From NCBI GenBank assembly GCA_963717945.1, contig CAVQXT010000007.1, forward strand, positions 806,001 to 870,000: a stretch of DNA of 64,000 nucleotides, read 5' to 3'. A program made the translations under genes and the position numbers. This document shows, one piece after another, positions 1-9,331 of the stretch. Positions within the stretch are counted from its first letter, which is position 1. The number at the start of each line of letters is the position of its first letter. This stretch comes from FEN-299 sp963717945. Its GTDB lineage: Bacteria; Acidobacteriota; Vicinamibacteria; Vicinamibacterales; Fen-181. Below the pieces are notes generated by a model, which was not told where the DNA came from, searched no databases, and worked only from the letters and a program-made list of their open reading frames with translations.

Positions 1-24
1 GGAACAGCCGCCGCACCCGACGAG

Positions 25-231
25 CTACTTCTTGCCGACGAACAGGAGCCCTCCACCGATGACGGCGAGCGCCACACCGGCCCACACCGGAACCGGGATC
101 TGGCGGTTCTCGCTGACGGAGAACTCCACGGGGCCCATCTTGATGTCGTGAGTCTGCCGGGTGTAGCTGAACCCGCCGTAGACGAGGGCCAGGATTCCGG
201 CCGCCAGCACGACGATTCCAATCATCTTCAC
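25..231 (-). CDS. Small two-helix membrane protein (DUF3185-like)
   Basis: A 68-residue protein with a hydrophobic N-terminal helix, a short polar middle (about residues 22-48) and a second hydrophobic helix ending in Gly-Lys-Lys. The layout resembles small DUF3185-type inner-membrane proteins, but the family call is tentative. The GTG start is preferred because GAGGAGG lies 5-6 nt upstream; an internal ATG two codons later is possible. It follows the YeaQ-like gene on the same strand, 62 nt downstream, so the two are probably cotranscribed. No catalytic residues are visible; a stress-related membrane role is inferred only from the neighbour. Confidence 0.7.
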   Translation of the reverse strand: MKMIGIVVLAAGILALVYGGFSYTRQTHDIKMGPVEFSVSENRQIPVPVWAGVALAVIGGGLLFVGKK

Positions 232-293
232 GGCAACCTCCTCACCGATGTCACGCGCCTGCCCCGCGGTTCGCGCCCAAGGGCCGGCGCCGC

Positions 294-569
294 CTACCGC
301 CTGGAGACCAGGTGGATGATCGCGACGAAGATCGCAGCGCCGATGATCGACCACAGCACGGGGAACGGGTGCCCGCCGATCTGGAGCATCAGGGGTTCGG
401 TCAGGCCGAGCTTGCCCGCGATCCAGGGGCCGATGGCGGCGCCGATGAACCCGAGGGCCGTGGACACGATGAGCCCGCCGCGGACCCCGCCGGCGATCGC
501 CTTGCCGACGGCGCCGCAGACGGCCGCGATGACGATGAGCAGGAGCAGCCCTGGCAATGTGATGGTCAT
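294..569 (-). CDS. GlsB/YeaQ/YmgE-family stress-response membrane protein
   Basis: A 91-residue protein with three hydrophobic helices and Gly-rich packing motifs (GAVGKAIAGG, GFIGAAIGPW), typical of the transglycosylase-associated/YeaQ family at its usual length of 80-95 residues. These proteins sit in the inner membrane and are often induced by stress; their biochemical role is unknown. The gene is first in a likely two-gene unit with the small membrane protein downstream. No TGTSC-type palindrome of the kind found at neighbouring genes is visible upstream. Confidence 0.85.
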   Translation of the reverse strand: MTITLPGLLLLIVIAAVCGAVGKAIAGGVRGGLIVSTALGFIGAAIGPWIAGKLGLTEPLMLQIGGHPFPVLWSIIGAAIFVAIIHLVSRR

Positions 570-605
570 GACGGATCGTCCTTTCGCTGAATGGTGAACG
601 CCCCA

Positions 606-631
606 GCCGGTGGCTCAACCGGACCACCGGC
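606..631 (-). terminator. Stem-loop downstream of the frameshifted gene
   Basis: An 8-bp perfect inverted repeat (GCCGGTGG / CCACCGGC) with a 10-nt loop lies 27 nt past the stop of the broken gene that ends at 658. There is no T-run, so it may be a weak terminator or 3' stabiliser rather than a classical intrinsic terminator. Confidence 0.4.
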
Positions 632-657
632 GCCCGTTCCCGCCGGGCCGCCGCGCG

Positions 658-1181
658 CTACCGCCGCAATCGTACCTGCACGCCGCCCCACATCTCGTAG
701 TTGCCCGTGACATCGCCGACGTGCGTCAGGAACAGGCGGCCCTCGCCGATCATGAACACCGCGGACCGCGCGTTCCTCGACAGCGGGATGCCGAAGTGCA
801 GAAGCCACGCAGGCGTCCACATCGTCGTTCGCGTCAGAGCCCAGACGGAGAGCCCGGTGCCGATGAACGAGCTGTGAGCCAGGTACCAGTTCACCTCGAC
901 CTCGGCGAAGACCGACGAGGCACTCTCCTTCTGCTCTCCGGCGAACAGCCCAATCGCGGCGCCCAGGGATCGCTGCTACCGCCGGTGTCGACCGCGATGC
1001 TCGCCTTCACGGCGGGCAGCGTCGGGCCGACGGGCGTTCTCGAGGGCGGCGCGGCGAACACGGTTGCCCAGCCGAGGGGACGGGTGTCTCGCGTCGCGTC
1101 CCAAGGGCCGGACTGCCCCGCAGCGACAGATGCCAGGCCCAGCGCCAGCCCGTGCGCCGCGACCCGTCTTCTGCCATTCAT
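658..1181 (-). pseudogene. Secreted beta-barrel-like protein, broken by a single frameshift
   Basis: The 5' part has an ATG with GGAGGG 5 nt upstream and encodes a signal peptide (MNGRRRVAAHGLALGLASVA) and a short mature region up to SSDPWA. Around 955-970 the reading frame must change by one base to continue into a second frame that reads AAIGLFAGEQKESASSVFAE and then runs to the stop at 658, ending in a C-terminal beta-strand-like GGVQVRLRR. Joined, the product would be about 174 residues and look like a small outer-membrane beta-barrel. The two halves are open only in their respective frames. It is either a real pseudogene or a sequencing indel; the intact promoter-proximal palindrome at 1255 argues that it was recently functional. 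Confidence 0.6.
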
Positions 1182-1254
1182 GAGTTCCCTCCGCCGCCGC
1201 CCACCCGAAGGCCCGGCAGACACCACCACCGTAGCAGGCCGGCATCCGGGTGTC

Positions 1255-1270
1255 TGTGCAGGACCGCACA
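1255..1270. promoter_or_regulatory. Candidate Crp/Fnr-type operator, site 1
   Basis: TGTGC-AGGACC-GCACA, a perfect 5-6-5 dyad with Crp-type spacing, 74 nt upstream of the start at 1181. It shares the TCTGTSC-N6-GCACA pattern with sites at 1974, 5327 and 7039. A related dyad with 8-nt spacing (TGTGC-N8-GCACA) lies 28 nt further upstream at 1299-1316. Binding by the Crp/Fnr protein encoded at 5523-6200 is inferred. Confidence 0.55.
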
Positions 1271-1298
1271 GGCGGGGCCGGGCGGGCGGGTGCTCGAG

Positions 1299-1316
1299 TG
1301 TGCTCAAGAGAGCACA
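1299..1316. promoter_or_regulatory. Variant inverted repeat TGTGC-N8-GCACA
   Basis: A perfect 6-bp dyad (TGTGCT, CAAGAG, AGCACA) using the same half-sites as site 1 but two bases wider. On the minus strand it also begins TCTGTGC. It may be a second, lower-affinity site or a stem-loop. Confidence 0.35.
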
Positions 1317-1447
1317 GACGTTCCTCGCGATCATCCGCATACTGCGATGGACAGAGACAGGAAGGACGGAGAAGAGATCGGCCGGGGGCAGTACCTGGCG
1401 GCGAGCCCCGCTGTGCCAGCGATCCTCTCTCACCAGTCCGAGCGGGC

Positions 1448-1903
1448 TTACGACCCGAACTGGTCGCCAAAGACCGATCGGAGCACCGCGGCTGAGGCAA
1501 ACCGCCTCACCTTGGCGGCGTCCCGCTCGTGCAGCGATTCGCAGGCCGTGCAGCCAACCGCGAAAGGCAGCGCCCGCAGCCGCTGTGCCGAGATCTCCCC
1601 GGCGCACTCGGCGCAGTAGCCGTACTCGCCCTGGTCGAGGCGAGCCAGCGCCTCCCGTACCCGTTCCAGCGTCTCAGCCTTGATCTGGATCAGGGACACC
1701 TCGATGTGCTCCTGGACGTCGGCCTCGGAGAGTTCGGGATCGTCGAGCCCATCGCCTCGCCCGGCAGCGAGCGCGGGGCGGACCCGGCGACGAAGCGCGT
1801 TCTGTAGCTCGCGCTCACGGTCACGCAGCATCGTCTGCAGGTCCCGATGCCGTGCCTGGCTTCCGCGTGAAGCGGCAGCCGTCGCTCTCGGTGTGGGCGT
1901 CAT
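1448..1903 (-). CDS. DksA/TraR-family C4 zinc-finger regulator
   Basis: A 151-residue protein with a long charged helical N-terminal part (about residues 15-90, coiled-coil character) followed by a C4 zinc finger, C97-x2-C100-x17-C118-x2-C121, the hallmark of DksA/TraR proteins. Family members bind the secondary channel of RNA polymerase and modulate promoters in the stringent response. The segment DPELSEADVQEH shows an acidic region near the coiled-coil tip, but the exact DksA Asp-Ala-Asp tip motif is not evident, so it may be a divergent paralogue rather than housekeeping DksA. A TGTSC-N6-GCACA palindrome lies 71 nt upstream of the start, suggesting membership of the putative Crp/Fnr regulon. 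Confidence 0.85.
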   Translation of the reverse strand: MTPTPRATAAASRGSQARHRDLQTMLRDRERELQNALRRRVRPALAAGRGDGLDDPELSEADVQEHIEVSLIQIKAETLERVREALARLDQGEYGYCAECAGEISAQRLRALPFAVGCTACESLHERDAAKVRRFASAAVLRSVFGDQFGS

Positions 1904-1973
1904 GGCGGAGGCGTCCTTTCCTGAAATGCCGATTTCCGACCGGCACAGGATCCTCCCGCCGGCATTGGCCGTC

Positions 1974-1989
1974 TGTCCAATTCAGCACA
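1974..1989. promoter_or_regulatory. Candidate Crp/Fnr-type operator, site 2
   Basis: TGTCC-AATTCA-GCACA, preceded by TC as in the other three sites, 71 nt upstream of the DksA/TraR start. One half-site differs from the perfect dyad by one base. Confidence 0.45.
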
Positions 1990-2027
1990 CCTCGCCGGCT
2001 TGATTCAATGTGGCGACCGGAGCGTGC

Positions 2028-3970
<1,943 letters not shown>

Positions 3971-3971
<1 letters not shown>

Positions 3972-5236
3972 CAGAAGCCCCTTCGACTGCTCAACGGGCT
4001 CTTCGCCGCACCCTGCGCCGGCGCGGTCTTCCCGTTGATGACAACCTGTTCCTTCTCCTTGAGACCGGCCGTGACCTCCGCCGAGATTTCGCTCCTGATG
4101 CCGACCGTGATCGCGCGCGACTCGACGCGGCCGTCCGCGTTCAACACCTGGACGGTGATGCGGGCGCCCCTGCCGGCGTTGCCGACGGCGGCGGCCGGTA
4201 TCACCAACACGTTCATGGCCTGCGCCAGCACGATGAACACCTGCGCCGTCATCTGGATCTCCAGCACACGCTCGGGATTCGGCACGTCGAACAGCACGTC
4301 GTAGAACACCACGTTGTTGATGAGCTCCGGGGTGGGGAGAATCTGCCTGACCGTGCCGTTCCAGCGCCGGGGCTGGCCGAGGACGGTGAAATAGACGTCC
4401 TGCCCGACCTTGACGCGGACGATGTCCGCTTCCGAGACCTGCGCCCACACCGTCATCGTGCTCAGGTCGGCGATCCGAAGAATGTTCGGGGCTTGCTGAC
4501 TCGCGTTGACCGTCTGGCCTTCGAGCGTGGTGATGGACACGACGTCGCCGGCCATCGGGGCCGTGATCTTCGTATAGCCCACGTTCGCCCTGGCGGTGTC
4601 CACCGCCGCCGTCGCCTGCTTCATCTGGGCCGAAAGCGCCGCGACGTCGGCGAGAGCGACTCCGTAACCCGCGCGGGTGACGTCGCGATCGTTGGCCGAG
4701 ATCATCAGCCTGTCGAAGAGCGAGTCGTTGCGAGTCTGCTGCGCCTTGGCGAGCACGAGTTGCGCCTGCTTCGAGGTGCGTTGTGAGGTCATGCTGGCGA
4801 GCGTGGCGCTGGCCGACGTCAGCGCGTTGTCCGCCAGGACCGGATCGATTTCCGCGAGCAGCTGGTTCTCCTCCACGTGATCGCCGCGTTTCACCTTCAG
4901 CGACTTCAACTTGCCGGAGGTCTGCGACCCGACATCGACGTACTTGACGGGCTGCAGAACGCCCGCCGCCACGACCGTGCTTTCGACGTCGCCGCGCTCG
5001 ACGGGAGCCGTGGCATAGACGACCTTGGCGGCGCCGTACATCCAGTGGTACCCGAACCAGGAGGACCCGGCGACGAGGAACCCCCCGATGAGCCAGAGGC
5101 TGCGTCGGCCCAGGCGCGCCGACCATTTCGTCCTCGAGGTCGGCGTCGGTGCCGGCGACGGGGCTGGCGGGACCGCCGAGACGTCGGGAGTAACCGCGGC
5201 GGGCGCGGCTGGCGGGCCGATCGTGGGTGTGTTCAT
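3971..5236 (-). CDS. macA: MacA-type periplasmic adaptor (membrane fusion) protein
   Basis: A 421-residue HlyD/RND-type adaptor. A Pro/Ala-rich cytoplasmic start is followed by one membrane helix (LWLIGGFLVAGSSWFGYHW), a biotinyl-lipoyl half (GDVESTVVAAGVLQP), a coiled-coil hairpin, the second lipoyl half (ANVGYTKITAPMAGDVVS) and beta-barrel domains. The ATG at 5236 is chosen because GGAAG stands 7 nt before it and upstream codons are low-complexity. It forms an operon with the MacB gene. A TGTSC-N6-GCACA palindrome lies 91 nt upstream, so the pump may be controlled by the nearby Crp/Fnr regulator. Confidence 0.9.
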
Positions 5237-5326
5237 GTCGCGACTTCCAGGATCCCGGCGGCGGGGCACGCTCCCGGCCGCCCATGTTTCGACCCCAGCA
5301 GCATACCAACGCGGCCTCGGAGCGTC

Positions 5327-5342
5327 TGTCCCGGACCGCACA
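5327..5342. promoter_or_regulatory. Candidate Crp/Fnr-type operator, site 3
   Basis: TGTCC-CGGACC-GCACA preceded by TC, between the Crp/Fnr gene and the macAB operon, 91 nt upstream of the adaptor start. One mismatch from the perfect dyad. Confidence 0.45.
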
Positions 5343-5522
5343 CATCGGCGTCCTGGCACGGCTCGGGACCGAGACGCGGCGGGGTTCGATGTCCATGGGG
5401 CACGGCGGCTGCCTCGCCGCCCGGAGCGACGCGGAACACGACGCCAGCGCGCGCGCGGGAGGAACGGGAAGTGCGGGAGAAACCCGCGGCAGAGGCGGTC
5501 GAAGTCCCGGAGAGGTTCGCGC

Positions 5523-6200
5523 TCAGTCGTGCAGGACGACGCTGAAGAGGGAAGGGTTGATCTTGAGGCCGCCGTTGTACTCGATGAAGCCGAGCTTCTT
5601 GAACTTGTTCATGAAGAAGTTCACGCGCGAGCGCGTCGTGCCGACCATTTCCGCCAGCGCCTCCTGCGAGATCTTCGGCACCGCGTGCTGCGGCTCCTCC
5701 TGCTTGCCGTAACGCGCGAGGAGGAGCAGCGCGCGGGCGAGGCGCTTCTCGCTCGAGTTGAACAACTGGTCGACCAGGTCGGCTTCGATGCGGAGGTTGC
5801 GGGTCAGCATGTTCGCGATGAAGCGGTCCGAGAAGCCGGGCTGCTCGTGCAGGACGCGCTTCATCTCCGCCCTCTCGACCACCAGGACCTCGCTCGCCAC
5901 CGTGGCCGTGGCCGTCCCCAGCCGCAGGATCTGCCCGGTGAGCGCGCTTTCACCGAAGAAATCCCCGGCCCCGAGCGTCGCCACGATCGCCTGCCTGCCG
6001 GACGCCGACACCACCGAAAGCTGCACGCTGCCCTTCTGGAGGTACATGACGGAGTGACAGGGATCACCCTGCGAGAAGATGACCGCGCGCGCCCGGAACT
6101 CCACCACCCGCCGCGCGAGCCCCGCCGAGGCGAGAAACGACTCGACGTCGAACGCCGTGCGCCTGGACGGCTGCTTCCGCGGCGTCTTCATGAGTTCCAT
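5523..6200 (-). CDS. Crp/Fnr-family transcriptional regulator
   Basis: A 225-residue protein with an N-terminal cyclic-nucleotide-binding beta-barrel (about residues 20-140, including GDFFGESALTGQ) and a C-terminal winged helix. The recognition helix reads TTRSRVNFFMNKF: the first Arg matches Crp Arg180, but the Glu and second Arg of the E. coli R-E-x3-R reading head are replaced by Ser and Phe, so TGTGA is not the expected half-site. No Cys cluster suggests an Fnr-type iron-sulfur sensor. The phosphate-binding cassette is only partly conserved, so the ligand is unclear. GGGAGG 6 nt upstream fixes the start. Four TGTSC-N6-GCACA palindromes around this gene are candidate targets. Confidence 0.88.
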   Translation of the reverse strand: MELMKTPRKQPSRRTAFDVESFLASAGLARRVVEFRARAVIFSQGDPCHSVMYLQKGSVQLSVVSASGRQAIVATLGAGDFFGESALTGQILRLGTATATVASEVLVVERAEMKRVLHEQPGFSDRFIANMLTRNLRIEADLVDQLFNSSEKRLARALLLLARYGKQEEPQHAVPKISQEALAEMVGTTRSRVNFFMNKFKKLGFIEYNGGLKINPSLFSVVLHD

Positions 6201-6217
6201 CGAAGGCCTCCCGGTGG

Positions 6218-6223
6218 CATTAT
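6218..6223 (-). promoter_or_regulatory. Possible -10 box of the Crp/Fnr gene
   Basis: A perfect TATAAT on the minus strand, 18 nt upstream of the start codon, would give a very short leader just including the Shine-Dalgarno sequence. No convincing -35 box is seen. Confidence 0.35.
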
Positions 6224-6282
6224 AGCAGCGCGGATCCTGCCGGGAATGCGGAATGGCCCGTCAGGGAAATGGCCCGCCTGCC

Positions 6283-6302
6283 CCCGCAAAAAAACGGGGG
6301 CC
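6283..6302. repeat. G/C hairpin with poly-A/T loop
   Basis: CCCCCG and CGGGGG arms enclose a loop of C plus seven As. It lies between the RRM gene stop and the Crp/Fnr start. The A/T run is in the loop rather than after the stem, so it is not a standard terminator. Confidence 0.35.
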
Positions 6303-6428
6303 GCCTCTCCGGGGCGTGCACATGCGGCACGATGGAGAGATGGCCCCCGGGACAGAACCCGTGCTCACCGCGCTCGCCGGACAGGGCCCGGCGCGGGACG
6401 GTGAGCGCGGGCTACGCTCGACCCGCGG

Positions 6429-6740
6429 CTACCAGCGGGGCTCGGAACGACGGCGGTTGCCGCCGCCGCCGCCGAATCCGCCGGACCGCTCGGGCTTCGG
6501 CCGCGCCTCGTTGACCACGAGGTTGCGCCCGCCGAGCGAGTGCTCGTTGAACTGCGTGACCGCCTTCTGCGCCTCTTCGTCGGTGCTCATCTCGACAAAC
6601 GCGAAGCCGCGCGCGCGGCCCGTGGCCATGTCGCGCATGACGTTGACGGTCTCGACCGTCCCGGCAGCCGCGAACAGATTCTGGAGGTCCGCTTCGCCGA
6701 TTTCGTAGGGCAGGTTCCCGACGTAGAGCTTTCTTGCCAT
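6429..6740 (-). CDS. RRM-type RNA-binding protein (cyanobacterial Rbp-like)
   Basis: A 103-residue single-RRM protein with RNP2 (LYVGNLPY, residues 5-12) and RNP1 (RGFAFVEM, about 44-51), followed by a short Gly/Arg-rich tail (GGFGGGGGNRRR). It matches the family of small bacterial glycine-rich RNA-binding proteins, often cold- or stress-inducible and proposed to remodel mRNA. The start has a strong GGGGAGGAG ribosome-binding site. That site is contained in a perfect-looking hairpin of the leader, which could shut off translation and may allow autoregulation or temperature control. Confidence 0.9.
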   Translation of the reverse strand: MARKLYVGNLPYEIGEADLQNLFAAAGTVETVNVMRDMATGRARGFAFVEMSTDEEAQKAVTQFNEHSLGGRNLVVNEARPKPERSGGFGGGGGNRRRSEPRW

Positions 6741-6752
6741 TGACTCGATCTC

Positions 6753-6774
6753 CTCCCCGCATTGTGCGGGAGGT
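6753..6774 (-). promoter_or_regulatory. Hairpin sequestering the RRM gene ribosome-binding site
   Basis: In the leader of the RRM gene, CCTCCCGC pairs with GCGGGGAGG (one bulged base) across a 5-nt loop. The downstream arm contains the Shine-Dalgarno sequence, which begins about 12 nt before the ATG. Folding would mask ribosome access. Confidence 0.45.
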
Positions 6775-7036
6775 GTGATGGCGGGCCGTCAGCGCCCGTT
6801 CATCGGTGTGCTATCGCTGGAGATCCAGATGCGGACCGCAAGCGGGATGGAGAATGGCTCTTCCGGAGCTGATGCCTCGTGCGGGAAAGGCGAGTTTTCG
6901 AGGCTCGATTCAATCTGACGCGGCAAAGCGGAATGCTCTTGTCCAACCTGACCAGGCCAGTATACCACACCCGGCGGCACCTGCCCTCGGATCGGAGCCC
7001 GCGCGCGGGCCGAGCGCCTGGCTGAACGGCCCGGGA
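6775..7036. other. Intergenic region between divergent genes
   Basis: The rest of the 428-nt gap between the divergent RRM and small membrane-protein genes. Apart from the hairpin at its left end and operator site 4 at its right end, it shows no supported gene. Some open frames cross it but lack ribosome-binding sites and family-like composition. Confidence 0.5.
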
Positions 7037-7038
7037 TC

Positions 7039-7054
7039 TGTGCAGAAGTGCACA
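7039..7054. promoter_or_regulatory. Candidate Crp/Fnr-type operator, site 4
   Basis: TGTGC-AGAAGT-GCACA, extended to an 8-bp perfect dyad (TCTGTGCA / TGCACAGA, 7037-7056), 115 nt upstream of the start at 7169. It is the most symmetrical of the four sites. Confidence 0.55.
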
Positions 7055-7168
7055 GACGCGGGAGGCCGGGCGGCGGTAGCATCCCGGCGGTTGGCCTCGG
7101 CTCTCCGGGAGACCTTTCTGGTCGGCCTGGCGCCGGTGCTCGCCGGACCACAGGGAATGAGGCACGAC

Positions 7169-7411
7169 ATGACCGGTTACCTCAATCGTTGGACCGCATT
7201 GTGCGCGTGGGTCGTCCTGATGGGCGTGGTGTGGGTCTTCTTCGTGCCGGGAGCCGTGTCGGTGTCCAGTTTCTCGGTGCTCGCCGTGACGGGTCCCCTC
7301 CTGGTGTTCGTGCTCTCGGTGCTGTGGCGCAGTCAGCAACCCGCACCCTCGGCCGGGCAGCAGCGCGTCCAGGTGGAGGAAGCCGAGGCCAAGGCCAAGG
7401 CGAAGAAATAG
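7169..7411 (+). CDS. Small two-helix membrane protein
   Basis: An 80-residue protein with two transmembrane helices (about residues 7-26 and 34-53) and a charged Ala/Lys/Glu C-terminal tail ending in AKAKAKK. The ATG at 7169 has GAGG 6 nt upstream; an in-frame ATG 12 nt earlier lacks proper spacing. No family recognised. The strong upstream palindrome suggests regulated, stress-type expression. Confidence 0.6.
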   Translation: MTGYLNRWTALCAWVVLMGVVWVFFVPGAVSVSSFSVLAVTGPLLVFVLSVLWRSQQPAPSAGQQRVQVEEAEAKAKAKK

Positions 7412-7517
7412 CCGCGCACGGCGGCTGGCAGGCTCCGCTGGCCGAATGCTGGTATCCTTGTCGCCCGAAAGGGCGTCCTCGGACCAACCAAGGGGACGGC
7501 CGCCGGAGCCAGCGCCA

Positions 7518-8657
7518 ATGACGCACCATCGACCCCTGGCCGTCGAGCACGAACTGCTCCCGCGCGTGGAGCGGATCGAGTTTGTCACTGTCTCGCTTCC
7601 GTTCCTCCACCCGTTCGGAACGAGCGTCCACGTCTGGACCTGCAAGGAGGCCCTGCTCCTCAGGCTCGTCGCCGACGGCGTCGTCGCGTGGGGCGAGTGC
7701 GTCGCCGACCCCGACCCGTTCTACCTCTCCGAGACGACGACGACGGCCCGCCACATCATCGAGGGGTTCCTGCTCCCGCTCGTCGAGCCGGGCCTGCCCT
7801 TCGGGGAGGTGCTCGCGAGGTTCCGCGCGGTCCGCGGCCATGGCATGGCCAAGGCCACCGTCGAGAACGCGCTCATCGATTTGATGGCGCTTCGGAAAGG
7901 CGTGCCGGTTCACGAGTTGCTCGGCTTCCCGGCGAAGCCGATCATGTCGGGCCTCAGCATCGGCCTGAAGGACTCGCCGGAGGCGCTGGTCGCCGCCGTG
8001 CAGGTGGCGGTGGACAAGCGCTACCACCGCGTGAAGATGAAGGTGGCGAAGGGGCGCGACGTCGAATACGTGCGGGCGGTGCGCGAGCGGTTCCCGGATC
8101 TCCCGCTGATGGTGGACGCCAACGGCGACTACACGCTGGCCGACGCCGATCACCTGCGCGAACTCGACGAGTTCGGCCTGATGATGATCGAGCAGCCGCT
8201 CTCGTACTCGGACATCTACCAGCACTCGAAGCTGCAGAAGCGCCTGGCCACGCCGCTCTGCCTGGACGAGTCGATTCTCGGCCTGGCCGATGCGGTGGCG
8301 GCGGTGGAGCTGGGGTCGTGCCGGGTCCTGAACATCAAGCAGGGGAGGGTCGGCGGCCTGGCCGAGTCGGTGCGGATCGCCGGCTACGCCGCGTCCCAGG
8401 GCATCGGCGCGTGGTCGGGCGGGATGGACGAGACGGGGATCGGCCGCGCGGCCAACATCCACCTGCAGACGGCCGAGGGGTTCACGATCCCCGGCGACAC
8501 GTCGGAGACCGCCAACTACTTCGCCGAGGACATCGCCGATCCGCCGGTTGTGCTGGACGCCGAGGGGTTCATCCACATCCCGCCTGGCCCCGGCCTCGGG
8601 ATCTCGATCGACCCGGCGCGGCTGGCCAAGTACACCCTGGACCGCCACACCGCCTAG
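7518..8657 (+). CDS. Enolase-superfamily enzyme, MenC / N-succinylamino-acid racemase type
   Basis: A 379-residue protein with the enolase-superfamily capping domain and TIM barrel. Expected residues are visible: the KxK catalytic pair in RVKMKVAKG, metal ligands in LMVDANGDY, MMIEQPL and CLDESI, and the second catalytic Lys in LNIKQGRVGG. This arrangement fits o-succinylbenzoate synthase type 2 / N-succinyl- or N-acylamino-acid racemases rather than muconate cycloisomerase. No menaquinone genes flank it, so a racemase role, perhaps in D-amino-acid use, is as likely as menaquinone synthesis. The ATG at 7518 has only a weak ribosome-binding site; earlier codons look non-coding. Confidence 0.85.
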   Translation: MTHHRPLAVEHELLPRVERIEFVTVSLPFLHPFGTSVHVWTCKEALLLRLVADGVVAWGECVADPDPFYLSETTTTARHIIEGFLLPLVEPGLPFGEVLARFRAVRGHGMAKATVENALIDLMALRKGVPVHELLGFPAKPIMSGLSIGLKDSPEALVAAVQVAVDKRYHRVKMKVAKGRDVEYVRAVRERFPDLPLMVDANGDYTLADADHLRELDEFGLMMIEQPLSYSDIYQHSKLQKRLATPLCLDESILGLADAVAAVELGSCRVLNIKQGRVGGLAESVRIAGYAASQGIGAWSGGMDETGIGRAANIHLQTAEGFTIPGDTSETANYFAEDIADPPVVLDAEGFIHIPPGPGLGISIDPARLAKYTLDRHTA

Positions 8658-8738
8658 GGGGCGGCGCCCCGCTCTGCGGCTATCGGCCGGCCGGACGAGG
8701 CGGGCCCGCGTGACGGCCCGCCTCCTCGAGTCCTCGAC

Positions 8739-9125
8739 CTACTTGACCTTGGGGCCGGTCACCGTCTCGCGGTCCTCGGTGTAGGGGACGTTGTCCACCT
8801 TGAAGCCGCCGTGGCCAGGCACCCAAACCTCGGTCAGGAACTTCGCGGAACCGACGAGGTTGAAGCCCAGCTCGACCCGGTCCACCTTCCGCTTGCTGAG
8901 CACCTTGAGCTGCGGAATCTCGACAGCCGCTCCGCCCTGCTCCGGCGTGAAGACGATGTTGCCGTTGGCCGCGACATCGACGGAGTAGGTGCCGGCGTTC
9001 AGGGCCTTGCCCGCCGCGACGAAGTTGAAACCGACCTTCACGGTGGGCGTCTGGGCGGACGCCAGGGCGCCGATGGCGAGGACAAGTGCCACGGTGACGA
9101 TGAAGAAGCGAATTATGCGAGCCAT
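8739..9125 (-). CDS. Secreted protein of unknown function
   Basis: A 128-residue protein with a clear signal peptide (MARIIRFFIVTVALVLAIGALASAQ is the start region; cleavage probably after the Ala before Gln). The mature part is beta-rich and contains VKVGFNFVAAGKALNAGTYS, resembling small acidobacterial secreted proteins. The ATG at 9125 with GGGAG about 8 nt upstream is preferred over an in-frame GTG 15 nt earlier. It stands alone between two oppositely arranged units; function unknown. Confidence 0.7.
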   Translation of the reverse strand: MARIIRFFIVTVALVLAIGALASAQTPTVKVGFNFVAAGKALNAGTYSVDVAANGNIVFTPEQGGAAVEIPQLKVLSKRKVDRVELGFNLVGSAKFLTEVWVPGHGGFKVDNVPYTEDRETVTGPKVK

Positions 9126-9331
9126 CTTGGATACTCCCACGCTGTTCGGGATGCCCGTCGCGTCCGATCGGCCGCTCGCGGCGGACGCGCAGCGAACTCA
9201 CGTCCGACCGCCAGACACGGGCTTCCCGGTGCTATAGACGGGGCGTCGTCGCCCTAGGTTGGGCTTGATGGACCGGCCGCCCCCTCATAGATGGCATACG
9301 AACAGGGGTCGGATTTTGTTTACGCCCGCCA

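Noticed and set aside
658..1181. Programmed ribosomal frameshift
   Set aside because: No slippery heptamer or clear downstream structure was evident at the joint; a simple indel is more likely.
6283..6302. Intrinsic terminator
   Set aside because: The A/T run is in the loop, not after the stem.
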